A stretch of 20,711 bases of DNA from Cyanobium gracile_A (GTDB lineage Bacteria; Cyanobacteriota; Cyanobacteriia; PCC-6307; Cyanobiaceae), in the NCBI RefSeq assembly GCF_034931305.1, contig NZ_JAYGHY010000052.1, forward strand, positions 1 to 20,711, written 5' to 3'. The position numbers were made by a program, and so were the translations under genes. Positions 7,894 to 15,761 of the stretch are shown one piece after another (within the stretch, counting starts at the first letter, position 1; each line of letters starts with the position of its first letter). The notes below the pieces were generated by a model. It did not search any database. It had not been told where the DNA came from and saw only the letters and a program-made list of their open reading frames with translations.

Positions 7894-9081
7894 TCAGCTG
7901 AGTTGCTCGATGGCCCGGTAGGCCTGCCAGAAGCACTCCATCTGCGGCGTGGTGCCGATGCTCACCCGCAGCGCACCATCGATCAGGGGTTTGCCCGCCA
8001 TGGAGCGCACCAGAATGCCGGCCTGCCTCAGCCGTGCCTCCACCTCCGCCGTGGGGCCTTGCGGCCAGAGCAGCAGATAGTTGCCCCCGTCGGCGTGGTG
8101 GCGTACACCGGCCGCCCGCAACCGTTCCAGCAACCAGTCACGGGCCCGCCGCACCTCGGCCACGTAGCCGTCCACATAGGCCTGGTCAGCCAGCGCCGCA
8201 TGGGCGGCGGTGACCGCGAAGCTGTTGACGTCGTAGGGGCCGCAGACCCGGCCCACCCGCTCCACCAGGGCGGGGGCACCGATGGCGAAGCCGATGCGCA
8301 GGCCCGCCAGGCCGGCGGTCTTGGCCAGGGAGCGCAGCACCAGCAGATTGGGAACCGCAGCAAAGGCTCCATCGCCGCTGGTGACGGCCGTCGACGGGGT
8401 CTGCGGCAGGCGCTGTTGCAGCAGCGGCAGCACGCTGTCGCCGCTGAAAGCCTCATAGAGCTCATCCACCACCACCAAGGTGGTGGGCGCCGCCGCCGCG
8501 AGTTCGAGGATCCGCTCCGGTGCCAACCGGGTGCCGGTGGGGTTGTTGGGATTGCAGACCAACAGGATCCGGGCCGGGGGGCCGGCGTCGAGGGCGGCGC
8601 GGATCTCGTTGAAGGGGAAAGCGAAGTCGGGCGATCGGTAGGGGATCGCCTCGATGGTCATCCCCTGCATGCGGGCACAGGGGGTGTAGTAGCCGAACGT
8701 GGGGCTGGTGGTGAGCAGACGGTCGCCCGGGGCCGCGAAGGCGTGAAAGATGGCATGGAGCGCGTCATCAACGCCGTTGAAAAGCCCGATGTGGCCGGGG
8801 CTCAGGCCGGTGCCACCGAGCGAGGCCACCACCGCCTCCCGCAGACCGTCGTACTCGGGATAGATGGCGTAGTGATCAGCGGGAATGGCGCGGATCGCTT
8901 CCACCACCAGGGGGCTGGGCCCCACGGTGTTTTCGTTGAAATCGAGCCGCAACAGGCCGCGCCTTCCCTCGAGGGGAGCGCTGTAAGCCACCAGGGCTTC
9001 CACCTCCGGGCGGGCCCTTGGCGCGCTCCCCCCCGCCGATGCCGTGACAGGCCCCTGGGCATGGAAACGATCAAGGGCCAT
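7894..9081 (-). CDS. hisC: Histidinol-phosphate aminotransferase family protein
   Basis: This is a fold-type I PLP aminotransferase. HisC converts imidazole-acetol phosphate and glutamate to histidinol phosphate. RLDFNENTVGPSP (about residues 45-57) is the HisC-type N-terminal substrate motif. NPNNPTG (177-183), VVVDELYEAF (203-212), SLAKTAGLAGLRIGFAIG (251-268, with PLP Lys254) and LRVSIGT near the end complete the PLP site. I chose the ATG at 9081-9079 (395 residues). The frame opens further upstream to 9279, but that extension has no family similarity and runs into the spacer. The gene converges on the metallo-beta-lactamase-fold gene with a 30-bp gap. The related amino-acid aminotransferases of the same family remain possible. 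Confidence 0.88.
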   Translation of the reverse strand: MALDRFHAQGPVTASAGGSAPRARPEVEALVAYSAPLEGRRGLLRLDFNENTVGPSPLVVEAIRAIPADHYAIYPEYDGLREAVVASLGGTGLSPGHIGLFNGVDDALHAIFHAFAAPGDRLLTTSPTFGYYTPCARMQGMTIEAIPYRSPDFAFPFNEIRAALDAGPPARILLVCNPNNPTGTRLAPERILELAAAAPTTLVVVDELYEAFSGDSVLPLLQQRLPQTPSTAVTSGDGAFAAVPNLLVLRSLAKTAGLAGLRIGFAIGAPALVERVGRVCGPYDVNSFAVTAAHAALADQAYVDGYVAEVRRARDWLLERLRAAGVRHHADGGNYLLLWPQGPTAEVEARLRQAGILVRSMAGKPLIDGALRVSIGTTPQMECFWQAYRAIEQLS

Positions 9082-9514
9082 GGCGTGGCGGCGGCCTTCC
9101 GGTAGGGGAGCCCAAGCTAGATGGGCAGATGGCCTCGACCATCGGCAACCTGCGGGAACGTCCGGTTCGGCCCGATGTGACTGGATGCTTCCCAACCAGA
9201 CGCAGCACGCCTCCGCTGGCCCAGGACCGATGCCCCTGCAGCTTCGGTCTGGAACAGGAACCGCCAGGGGAGCGATCAACGAAGCCCACGCACCCGATGC
9301 AAAAATCTCGGCAGGCCAGGAAATGCCGCCAGTTTCTGATGACCGGATGCGACAGCATCAAGAATCCGGCCAGGTTTTTCGAGTGCGGAACTGAGATCTG
9401 CCAGATCCCCCCGTCCCGACAGGACAGTGGGGAAACCGCTCGACAGCCAATTGGCACAACTGGAAAACCAATCAGAGGGCTTCTGAATAGGTTGCCTGCG
9501 ATTCTCTCAATACC
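9082..9514. other. Gene-poor spacer between hisC and the iron-sulfur protein gene
   Basis: No convincing gene is visible on either strand. The open frames that cross it (plus 9129-9593, minus 9071-9457) give low-complexity, Cys/Arg/Ser-rich translations without family motifs. It must hold the hisC promoter on the minus strand and that of the iron-sulfur gene on the plus strand. Base composition falls toward its right end (AT-rich runs around 9360-9510). A CCGGAT...ATCCGG inverted repeat lies near 9342-9368. Confidence 0.5.
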
Positions 9515-11329
9515 ATGCAGATCTTCAGTTCATGGTCTGAGCGTCAGGCACAGATCATCCGTTGGCTGCTGTTGTCCGGCTGGATCTTTCTGATCGTCAG
9601 CTTGCTTGCTGGCATCGATCTTTATCCCTTTGACGTGAATCGTTGTGGCGGCAGTCCTGATTGCCATTCCCTCGAAGGGAATCAGATTTTCTGGGGCATG
9701 GTTGTGCCTGGCTGCCTGTTGCTTCTGGTGGTGTTCAGCCATGAACTCTGGCGCAGGATCTGTCCACTCGCCCTGGTGTCCCAGCTGTTCCGGCTTCTGG
9801 GGCTGCAGCGCACCGTGAGCGGACGGGGAGGCCGCCGCGAGGTGGCGAAGGTGGAGCCGGGGTCCTGGCTGGGCCGCCATCACGTTGAGCTGCAGTGGAG
9901 CCTGTTCATGGCCGGGCTGAGCCTGCGCCTGCTGCTGGTCAACAGCAACACCCATGGGCTGGGTCTCCTGCTCCTGTTCACCGCAGTCGCCGCCCTGGTG
10001 GTGGGCTGGGCCTATGGGGGCAAGGCCTGGTGCCAGTACGTCTGCCCCATGGGCCCTGTCCAGACGATCATCACCGGCCCACGCAGCTTCTTCGGCAGTC
10101 CGGCCCATGTCCAGACCACCTCCCGGGTGACCCAGTCGATGTGCCGCACAGTGACCGACTCCGGCAAGGTCCAGAGTGCCTGCGTGGCCTGCCAGACCCC
10201 CTGCATCGACATCGACTCGGAGCGCAGCTACTGGTCGTCGCTGAAGGGCAAACGAGGCCTGAACTGGGCCTGGGGGTCCTATCCCGGCCTGGTGCTCGCC
10301 TTTTTCCTGATCATCAAGCTGGAATCCCGTGGCGGGCTCGACTACCTGCGCAGTGGCATGTGGGCCTACGACAACGAAGTGACCGAGTACGCCTGGAGCC
10401 CGCTGGTGACGGCCCCCTGGATCCCCGCCGTACCCCGCCTCGTGGCGATTCCGGTCCTGCTGGTGCTCGCGGCCTGGATCTCGGTGGCCCTGCAGCGGTG
10501 GTTGCAGCAGCTGCAGCAGCGGCAACTGACCCCGGACTTCGGGGAGCGGGCCCAGGAGATCGCCATCCATCGCACACGGCTGCTGGCCTCGTTCCTGGCC
10601 GTGAACATCTTCTTTTGGTTTGCCGATCCCACCATCGGTCTCCTGGGGCCGGCGGGCGGGCAGGTGATCCGCTCCGTCGCTCTGATCGTGAGCGGCATGT
10701 GGGTGCACCGTGGCTGGTATCGCGAACGGGCCACCTATCTGCGGGAAAGCACCAGTGCCAGCCTGCGCAGGCAACTGGAGCAACTGATTCCCGACCTCTC
10801 GCCCTATCTGGACGGCCGCTCAATCGATGAGCTCAGTGCCGCCGAAGTGTTCACCCTGGTCAAGGTGCTGCCGGCCCAGATCAGTCAGACCAAGCGAAGC
10901 CTCTACAAGGGGGTGATGGCGGAACTGTTGGCTTCGGGTCGGTTGGAGCAGGCCACCGCCCTGGTGCAACTGGAGGAGCTGCGCCAATCCCTGAAACTGG
11001 ACGACGACGACCACTGGGCCGCGATCCAGGAACTGGCCCTCCAGGATCGGCGGATTCTGGAACTCACAGGCCAGCAGAGGGAAATACGCAGCCTGCGCCA
11101 GGAAGCCGCCCGGGAGGCCATGCTCGAGCTGCTGCGGTTGACGCGCTTGGACGACCTCCAGCAGCTGCTGGCAGACCCCCACGTCCGTGACAACCTCAGC
11201 AGGATTCGCAGGGATTTCTTGCTGGATGAGGCCAGCTGGCAGGACCTGATCGACAGCATCGGCCCCCGTTCCGATCGGGCCTGGAACACGTGCAGGCCAG
11301 CCAGCACGACCGGTGGGCAGGCGGCCTGA
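9515..11329 (+). CDS. Polytopic 4Fe-4S membrane protein (NapH/NosR-like) with soluble C-terminal extension
   Basis: This 604-residue protein has several transmembrane helices (about 14-36, 58-78, 125-143, 148-166, 262-275, 310-330, 357-375) and iron-sulfur motifs. Residues 173-178 read CQYVCP, the CxxxCP of membrane polyferredoxins. A second CP occurs at 83-84 after a WRR turn. Between helices, Cys210, 223, 226 and 230 (CVACQTPC) can bind a [4Fe-4S] cluster. These are features of the NapH/NosR/CcoG-type electron-transfer proteins. After about residue 400 comes a roughly 200-residue charged, helix-rich, Leu/Gln-rich region with no membrane segment that I do not recognise. An electron carrier at the membrane is likely, but its partner is unknown. 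No cofactor or reductase gene is adjacent. The start is the ATG at 9515, and speG follows 45 bp later. Confidence 0.8.
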   Translation: MQIFSSWSERQAQIIRWLLLSGWIFLIVSLLAGIDLYPFDVNRCGGSPDCHSLEGNQIFWGMVVPGCLLLLVVFSHELWRRICPLALVSQLFRLLGLQRTVSGRGGRREVAKVEPGSWLGRHHVELQWSLFMAGLSLRLLLVNSNTHGLGLLLLFTAVAALVVGWAYGGKAWCQYVCPMGPVQTIITGPRSFFGSPAHVQTTSRVTQSMCRTVTDSGKVQSACVACQTPCIDIDSERSYWSSLKGKRGLNWAWGSYPGLVLAFFLIIKLESRGGLDYLRSGMWAYDNEVTEYAWSPLVTAPWIPAVPRLVAIPVLLVLAAWISVALQRWLQQLQQRQLTPDFGERAQEIAIHRTRLLASFLAVNIFFWFADPTIGLLGPAGGQVIRSVALIVSGMWVHRGWYRERATYLRESTSASLRRQLEQLIPDLSPYLDGRSIDELSAAEVFTLVKVLPAQISQTKRSLYKGVMAELLASGRLEQATALVQLEELRQSLKLDDDDHWAAIQELALQDRRILELTGQQREIRSLRQEAAREAMLELLRLTRLDDLQQLLADPHVRDNLSRIRRDFLLDEASWQDLIDSIGPRSDRAWNTCRPASTTGGQAA

Positions 11330-11374
11330 GCCAGCGGGCAGCCCTATCCTGACCATGGCTGATCAGCGTGTGCG

Positions 11375-11905
11375 GTGGCGAGTACAGAACTGGCCCTGCG
11401 GGCCCTGGAACGGGGTGACCTGCGATTCATTCACGACCAGGTGAACAACAGGAGCGTGATGGCCTATTGGTTCGAAGAACCGTATGAATCCTTCGACGAA
11501 CTGGAGGAGCTGTACAGCCGCCATATTCACGACAATGCCGAACGTCGCTTTGTCGTCGAGAACAAGGACAAGGAACTGGTCGGCCTGGTGGAATTGATCG
11601 AGATTGATTACATTCATCGTCGGGCTGAGTTCCAGATCATCGTGGCCCCTGCCCACCAGGGCAAAGGCTTCGCTCGCTTCTGCATCCACAAAGCCCTCGA
11701 CTACTCCTTCACCATCTTGAACCTGCACAAGATCTACCTGTCCGTCGCCGTTGACAACGCCAAGGCCCTGCACCTGTATCAGCAATGCGGCTTTGTCGAA
11801 GAAGGCCACCTGGTGGGCGAGTTCTTCATTGAAGGGCAGTATCGCGATGTCAAACGCATGTACATCCTCCAGGACGCCTATCTGGCCAGACCACCAGAAG
11901 CCTGA
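11375..11905 (+). CDS. speG: Spermidine N1-acetyltransferase SpeG-like (GNAT)
   Basis: This 176-residue GNAT protein follows the enterobacterial SpeG sequence closely, as remembered. It has LRALERGDLRFIH at the N-terminus, then SVMAYWFEEPYESFDELEEL (about 28-47), HIHDNAERRFVVE, GLVELIEIDYIHRRAEFQIIV, the acetyl-CoA binding segment HQGKGFARF, then NLHKIYLSVAVDNAKALHLYQQCGF and EFFIEGQYRDVKRM. SpeG acetylates spermidine or spermine and lowers polyamine toxicity. The start is GTG 11375; an ATG at 11355 is in another frame. The 45-bp gap to the iron-sulfur gene allows co-transcription. The stop lies 3 bp from the convergent argS stop. The high resemblance to proteobacterial SpeG suggests horizontal acquisition, which only a tree can settle. 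Confidence 0.92.
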   Translation: MASTELALRALERGDLRFIHDQVNNRSVMAYWFEEPYESFDELEELYSRHIHDNAERRFVVENKDKELVGLVELIEIDYIHRRAEFQIIVAPAHQGKGFARFCIHKALDYSFTILNLHKIYLSVAVDNAKALHLYQQCGFVEEGHLVGEFFIEGQYRDVKRMYILQDAYLARPPEA

Positions 11906-11908
11906 GCC

Positions 11909-13714
11909 TCACATCCTCTCCAGGGTGGGGATGCCCAGCAGACCCAGGCCCAGCTTGAGGGTGTCGGCGGTGAGGCGGCAGAGCGCCAGCCGCGATCCGC
12001 GGGCGGGGTCCTCGGCCTTGAGCACAGGCACCTGGTCGTAGAAGCGGTTGAACACCTGGGAGAGTTCAAAGAGGTAGCTGCACAGCCGGTTGGGCAGCAG
12101 CTCCTGCTCCACCTCCAGGATCACGGCATCGAACTGCAGCAGCTGGCGGACCAGCGCCCACTCCTGGGGTTCGCCGAACACAAGGGGCTCGGGGAAGGCG
12201 ACGCCGGCGGCATTGGCGCCGCCCCGGCGGGCGATTCCGGCGATCCGCACCACCGCATAGAGCAGATAGGGGGCGGTGTTGCCGCTGAGGGCCAGCATGC
12301 GATCGAAGCTGAACTGGTAGTTGGTGATCCGGTTGGTGGACAGATCGGCGTACTTGACCGCCGCCAGGCCCACGGTGGTGGCCACCTCCTCAATGAAGGA
12401 CTCGTCCTCCTGGCGCTCCTCCTCGGCCAGACGGCGGCGCAGGTCGGCCTCGCAACGCTCCACCGCCTCATCCAGCAGCTCCTTGAGCCGCACGGTGTCG
12501 CCGGAGCGGGTCTTGAGCTTCTTGCCGTCCTCCCCCTGCACCAACCCGAAGGGCACGTGTTCGAGGCGGCCGTCGTCGGGGATCCAGCCGGCGCGGCGGG
12601 CCACCTGGAACACGCCGGCGAAATGGCTGGCCTGGCCGGCGTCGGTGACGTAGATGACCCGGCGGGCGCCGTCGCCTTCCGGGGGCGCGGCGAAGCGGTA
12701 GCGGATGGCGGCCAGGTCGGTGGTGGCGTAGTTGAAGCCGCCGTCGCTCTTGCGCACGATCACCGGCGGCGCCTGGCGGGCCGTGCCGTCCTCCCCTTCG
12801 AGGAACACACACTGGGCGCCGCCATCGCTCACCAGCAGGCCGGCGGCGGCCAGATCGGCCACCACCGCCTCCAAGTAAGGGTTGTAGAAGGATTCACCGC
12901 GCTCGTCGAGGCGGATGTCGAGGCGGTCGTAGAGGCGCTGAAACTCACGGCGCGACTGATCGCACAGCAGTTGCCAGGCGCGGCGGCTGGTCGGATCGCC
13001 GCTCTGCAGCTTCACCACCTCCTCGCGGGAGGTGGTCTGGAAGGTTTCGTCGCTGTCGAAGCGAGCCTTGGCCTGGCGGTAGAAGGCCACCAGATCGCCC
13101 AGGTCGACCGCGTCGGCGGTGGTGAGCGCCTCGGGGGCCACCAGCTTGAGGTGGGTGATGAGCATGCCGAACTGGGTGCCCCAGTCACCGACGTGGTTGA
13201 GCCGCAGCACCGGATGGCCGCGAAACTCCAGCACCCGGGCCAGGGCGTCGCCGATGATCGTGGAGCGCAGGTGCCCCACGTGCATCTCCTTGGCGATGTT
13301 GGGGCTGGAGAAATCCACCACGACCGGGGCGCCGCCGCCGGCCACGGCCTCCACCCCGAGCCGGGGGTCGGCCAGGCAGCGAGCCACCTCTGCGGCCAGC
13401 ACCTCGGGCCGCAGGGTGAGGTTGATGAAGCCCGGGCCGGCGATCTCCGGCGGCAGGCACAGGGCCGCGAAGGCGGGATCCGCCTCCAGCTGGGCCACGA
13501 TCGCCGTGGCGATCTGGCGGGGCGCCTGGCGCAGGGGCCGGGCCAGGGCCATGGCGCCATTGGCCTGAAAATCACCGAACTCCGGCTTCGAGGCGGGCCC
13601 GAGCTGGGGATCGAGGGGTACGCCGGCCTGCCTGGCAGCGGACGCGGCCTCGGGGAAAGCCCTCTCCAGTGCCCCCACCAACAGGGTGTTCAGGGTTTGG
13701 GCAAGGCGCAGCAT
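11909..13714 (-). CDS. argS: Arginyl-tRNA synthetase
   Basis: This class I aminoacyl-tRNA synthetase of 601 residues charges tRNA-Arg. The N-terminal Add-1 domain includes the KPEFGDFQANGAMALA segment (about 43-58) that binds tRNA. The catalytic HIGH signature appears as HVGH (145-148) in SSPNIAKEMHVGHLRST. Further on are LNHVGDWGTQFGML, the KLKTRSGDTVRLKELLDEA stretch at the KMSKS-like position, and a C-terminal all-helical anticodon-binding domain ending in LERM. The ATG at 13714-13712 agrees with the start of the Add-1 domain. It converges on speG and stands alone on its strand here. Its upstream region is a long stretch without a recognised gene. Confidence 0.97.
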   Translation of the reverse strand: MLRLAQTLNTLLVGALERAFPEAASAARQAGVPLDPQLGPASKPEFGDFQANGAMALARPLRQAPRQIATAIVAQLEADPAFAALCLPPEIAGPGFINLTLRPEVLAAEVARCLADPRLGVEAVAGGGAPVVVDFSSPNIAKEMHVGHLRSTIIGDALARVLEFRGHPVLRLNHVGDWGTQFGMLITHLKLVAPEALTTADAVDLGDLVAFYRQAKARFDSDETFQTTSREEVVKLQSGDPTSRRAWQLLCDQSRREFQRLYDRLDIRLDERGESFYNPYLEAVVADLAAAGLLVSDGGAQCVFLEGEDGTARQAPPVIVRKSDGGFNYATTDLAAIRYRFAAPPEGDGARRVIYVTDAGQASHFAGVFQVARRAGWIPDDGRLEHVPFGLVQGEDGKKLKTRSGDTVRLKELLDEAVERCEADLRRRLAEEERQEDESFIEEVATTVGLAAVKYADLSTNRITNYQFSFDRMLALSGNTAPYLLYAVVRIAGIARRGGANAAGVAFPEPLVFGEPQEWALVRQLLQFDAVILEVEQELLPNRLCSYLFELSQVFNRFYDQVPVLKAEDPARGSRLALCRLTADTLKLGLGLLGIPTLERM

Positions 13715-14642
13715 GGAGCGAATCCGATGAAACGGCAGTCGTGGCCGTGATCATCCTCCCCGGCGGAGAGGGGGGTCAGAGATCCTCCTAGAGCTCCAGC
13801 CGCCAGCCGATGAACTGATCCAGAGCGCAGCTAGCGAGGTGGCGAACGGACACCATGCCGAACCTCCCGTTGACGGCCGAACCGAACAGCCACACGCCGA
13901 CGCTTGCCGGCCAGCGGCTGGCCGCCTGCAAGGCCCCCTGCCGAAGACTGTCAGAGCCCTGGCACTCCTGATGTGGAGACGGTGGGCGGTCGGGAACCCT
14001 GATCCGATCAATTGCGGTTGGAGGGGGAGCTGGCTGCTTGTTGCGCCCTGAGACTGGGAGCTTCGACGAGCTTGGTGCGCACCCGCATCCTTTGGGCAAC
14101 ATTGGACGGATCCCCACCATCGGTGCCGGCACCTCAGGCGGCCGGTACAGGTACGTGAGGCGAAGTGGAGCTTGAGGTCGTCAAGCAAAGGCTGAGAGAC
14201 CGCTCCCAACGGAGGTTCGAGAGCCAGCGCCACAACCCAGCCGCCCCACGGAAAGCCCAGTCAGGGCTGCATCGACAAGGGCGTTGGGTGCTGAGGATAC
14301 GGAGCCTGGAGAGGCTTGAGCCTGTGGGACGCCGGCCATCCGGAGGGAAGTTGATGGATCGTTTGCGCCTGTCCGCGGGAGTAAAGACCAGCGCAGGCTG
14401 CTGCAGATCTGCCGCTCACCCGACCGTTGGCCGCGTCCAGATCCTGAATCCGCCGGGGCAAAGTCGGCAGCGCCAAAGCCAACAACAACCCTGTTCCAGC
14501 GACGACTTTCAGGAATCCACCCAGCGAGGACGGAGGCCGGAACAGGCCAAGCTCAGCCATCGCTCATCAAAGAAAGTGATCCGTCTGAGAATCCTCGGTG
14601 GGAAAGGTGATGTACTATTCACCAAAGCAATGACCCCTTGTA
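13715..14642. other. 928-bp stretch without a recognised gene
   Basis: Several open frames exist but none carries a family motif I recognise. Minus 13788-14132 ends in a fairly natural-looking stretch (FGMVSVRHLASCALDQF). Minus 14261-14560 starts with a plausible signal or anchor helix (VVAGTGLLLALALP) but continues as low-complexity sequence. Plus 14165-14929 overlaps the secreted protein gene in another frame and looks like a shadow. The region may hold decayed genes. It contains the argS upstream region on its left and, at the right, a TACTAT (14613-14618) inside a GGTGA...TCACC inverted repeat (14607-14624) about 25 bp ahead of the next gene, a possible regulated promoter element. Confidence 0.5.
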
Positions 14643-15470
14643 ATGGGCCCTCTCATCCAGCACACCACATGCCGAGCGGTCGCCCAAACCGTCCGCACCG
14701 TCTCGGTGGCTGGGTTCATGACCGTCCTTGCAGCCTTTCCAGCCCTCGCCGCCGACCCTTTCTTCACGCTGACATTCGAATCAACAGCTGCAAGCAGCAC
14801 CAATGGTGGGATCAATGGAATCAAGGGCTTAGCCACCTACACATTCTCAGAGACTACTGTCGGGCAGATGACGCTCAGCCTGAAGAATCTCTCAGGCTCT
14901 CCAGCAACAAAGGCTTACCTTGTCAGTAGTGGCTTCAATGAACCCACAAATAAACCTGCTGGCTCTGATGTCGAAATAGTTAGCTTCCTTGAACCGGATT
15001 CCCAATGGGATGTTGCACTGAGCCCTGCCAATGGCGGGCTATCTCCCTTTGGAAGTTTCGACGCCTGCGCATCCACTGACGATGGTGAATGCGACGCCAG
15101 CGGTAAATCCAGTCTTGGACTTGCAATAGGAAGCCCCTCCAAGGATGTGGCGATTTTCACCCTCAAGAGCAGCAATGCACAACTGACCACGGCAACTGCA
15201 TACCGTGATGCTTTTGTGAAGATGTTCAAGGCCCCTACCAAATCCGGAGGTGCTGGAGAGTTTGACGGAAATTACTTCATGCGGTTCAAGGGACTAGAGG
15301 GAACTGGCAAATACGATAGCGATAAAATCTGGGCAACCGGTGTTTCAACAGGTGGCGGTGGAGGTCAAGCCCCTGGTGATGCAGTACCAGGCCCGCTACC
15401 CGTCCTGGGTGCCGCAGCAGCATTTGGCTACAGCCGCAAACTTCGTCAACGCCTCAAAGCAGCAAAGTGA
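14643..15470 (+). CDS. Secreted protein with variant PEP-CTERM-like tail (substrate A)
   Basis: This 275-residue exported protein has a signal peptide with a hydrophobic core and a likely ALA|AD cleavage at residues 34-38. The mature region is Ser/Thr/Gly-rich and predicted mostly beta. A block FDACASTDDGEC (139-150) carries the only two Cys after the signal peptide. The C-terminus reads VPGPLP (248-253), a short Ala-rich hydrophobic stretch, then a basic tail SRKLRQRLK. That is the layout of a PEP-CTERM sorting signal, in which exosortase cuts near the Pro motif, but with GPLP instead of the usual PEP. It shares this tail and the Cys block with the protein encoded at 17317. Codon use is more AT-rich than in the housekeeping genes. 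The function is unknown; a surface or exopolysaccharide-associated protein is an inference. Confidence 0.8.
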   Translation: MGPLIQHTTCRAVAQTVRTVSVAGFMTVLAAFPALAADPFFTLTFESTAASSTNGGINGIKGLATYTFSETTVGQMTLSLKNLSGSPATKAYLVSSGFNEPTNKPAGSDVEIVSFLEPDSQWDVALSPANGGLSPFGSFDACASTDDGECDASGKSSLGLAIGSPSKDVAIFTLKSSNAQLTTATAYRDAFVKMFKAPTKSGGAGEFDGNYFMRFKGLEGTGKYDSDKIWATGVSTGGGGGQAPGDAVPGPLPVLGAAAAFGYSRKLRQRLKAAK

Positions 15471-15761
15471 CCAGCTGCACAGACCTTCTGCTAAACCATC
15501 ATCATCAATGATTAAGCCTGTTCAAATTGAACAGGCTTTTTTATTACCCGTGACTGCTTCCTTGTCCATCAGTGGCTTATCTCCTCGATCCAGGAGGACA
15601 TGCTTGACGAGAGGAAATTCCCGAGCTGAAGTCCAGTCCTGGACTCCTTAAAGCAGCTCACTCCTTAGCCCGCAGGCCATTCACAGGGCCACTCCCTTAC
15701 ACTCCTGATGACCTAGGCATAACGTCAATGGTTCCCAGCCTGCAGGCATCTCTTCCCCACC
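15471..15761. other. Intergenic region with terminator and a palindrome
   Basis: No gene is visible. Besides the terminator, a near-perfect palindrome AGTCCAGTCCTGGACT sits at 15630-15645 (7-bp arms, 2-nt centre). It is a possible operator or part of the promoter region of the downstream HpsJ-like gene. CTCCTCGATCCAGGAG near 15582 is a second, shorter inverted repeat. Confidence 0.45.
15514..15545 (+). terminator. Rho-independent terminator after substrate A gene
   Basis: A perfect 10-bp stem, AAGCCTGTTC (15514-15523) and GAACAGGCTT (15529-15538), closes a 5-nt AAATT loop. It is followed by a T-rich tract (TTTTATT). It lies 44 bp after the secreted protein's stop and should separate its transcript from the HpsJ-like gene. 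The preceding A-rich side also gives some bidirectional potential. Confidence 0.9.

Noticed and set aside
7903..9105. Long plus-strand open frame (400 codons) opposite hisC
   Set aside because: hisC carries full PLP aminotransferase motifs on the minus strand. The plus reading is a GC-rich shadow.
9129..9593. Plus-strand frame in the hisC-iron-sulfur spacer
   Set aside because: Cys/Arg/Pro-rich translation with no motif, and it overlaps the iron-sulfur gene start in another frame.
9530..10783. Minus-strand open frame (417 codons) opposite the iron-sulfur protein gene
   Set aside because: Its translation is Gln/His/Gly-rich, and the plus-strand protein has clear helices and Cys motifs.
12557..13750. 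Long plus-strand open frame opposite argS
   Set aside because: argS has HVGH and complete domains. The opposite frame is low-complexity Gly/Ala/His sequence.
14261..14560. Possible small minus-strand membrane protein
   Set aside because: The N-terminal hydrophobic stretch is attractive, but the rest is Pro/Gln/Ser-rich without motif and no ribosome binding site is evident. Kept only as a possible gene relic.
14165..14929. Plus-strand open frame overlapping substrate A's signal peptide region
   Set aside because: No motif or natural composition, and it overlaps the well-supported secreted protein in another frame.
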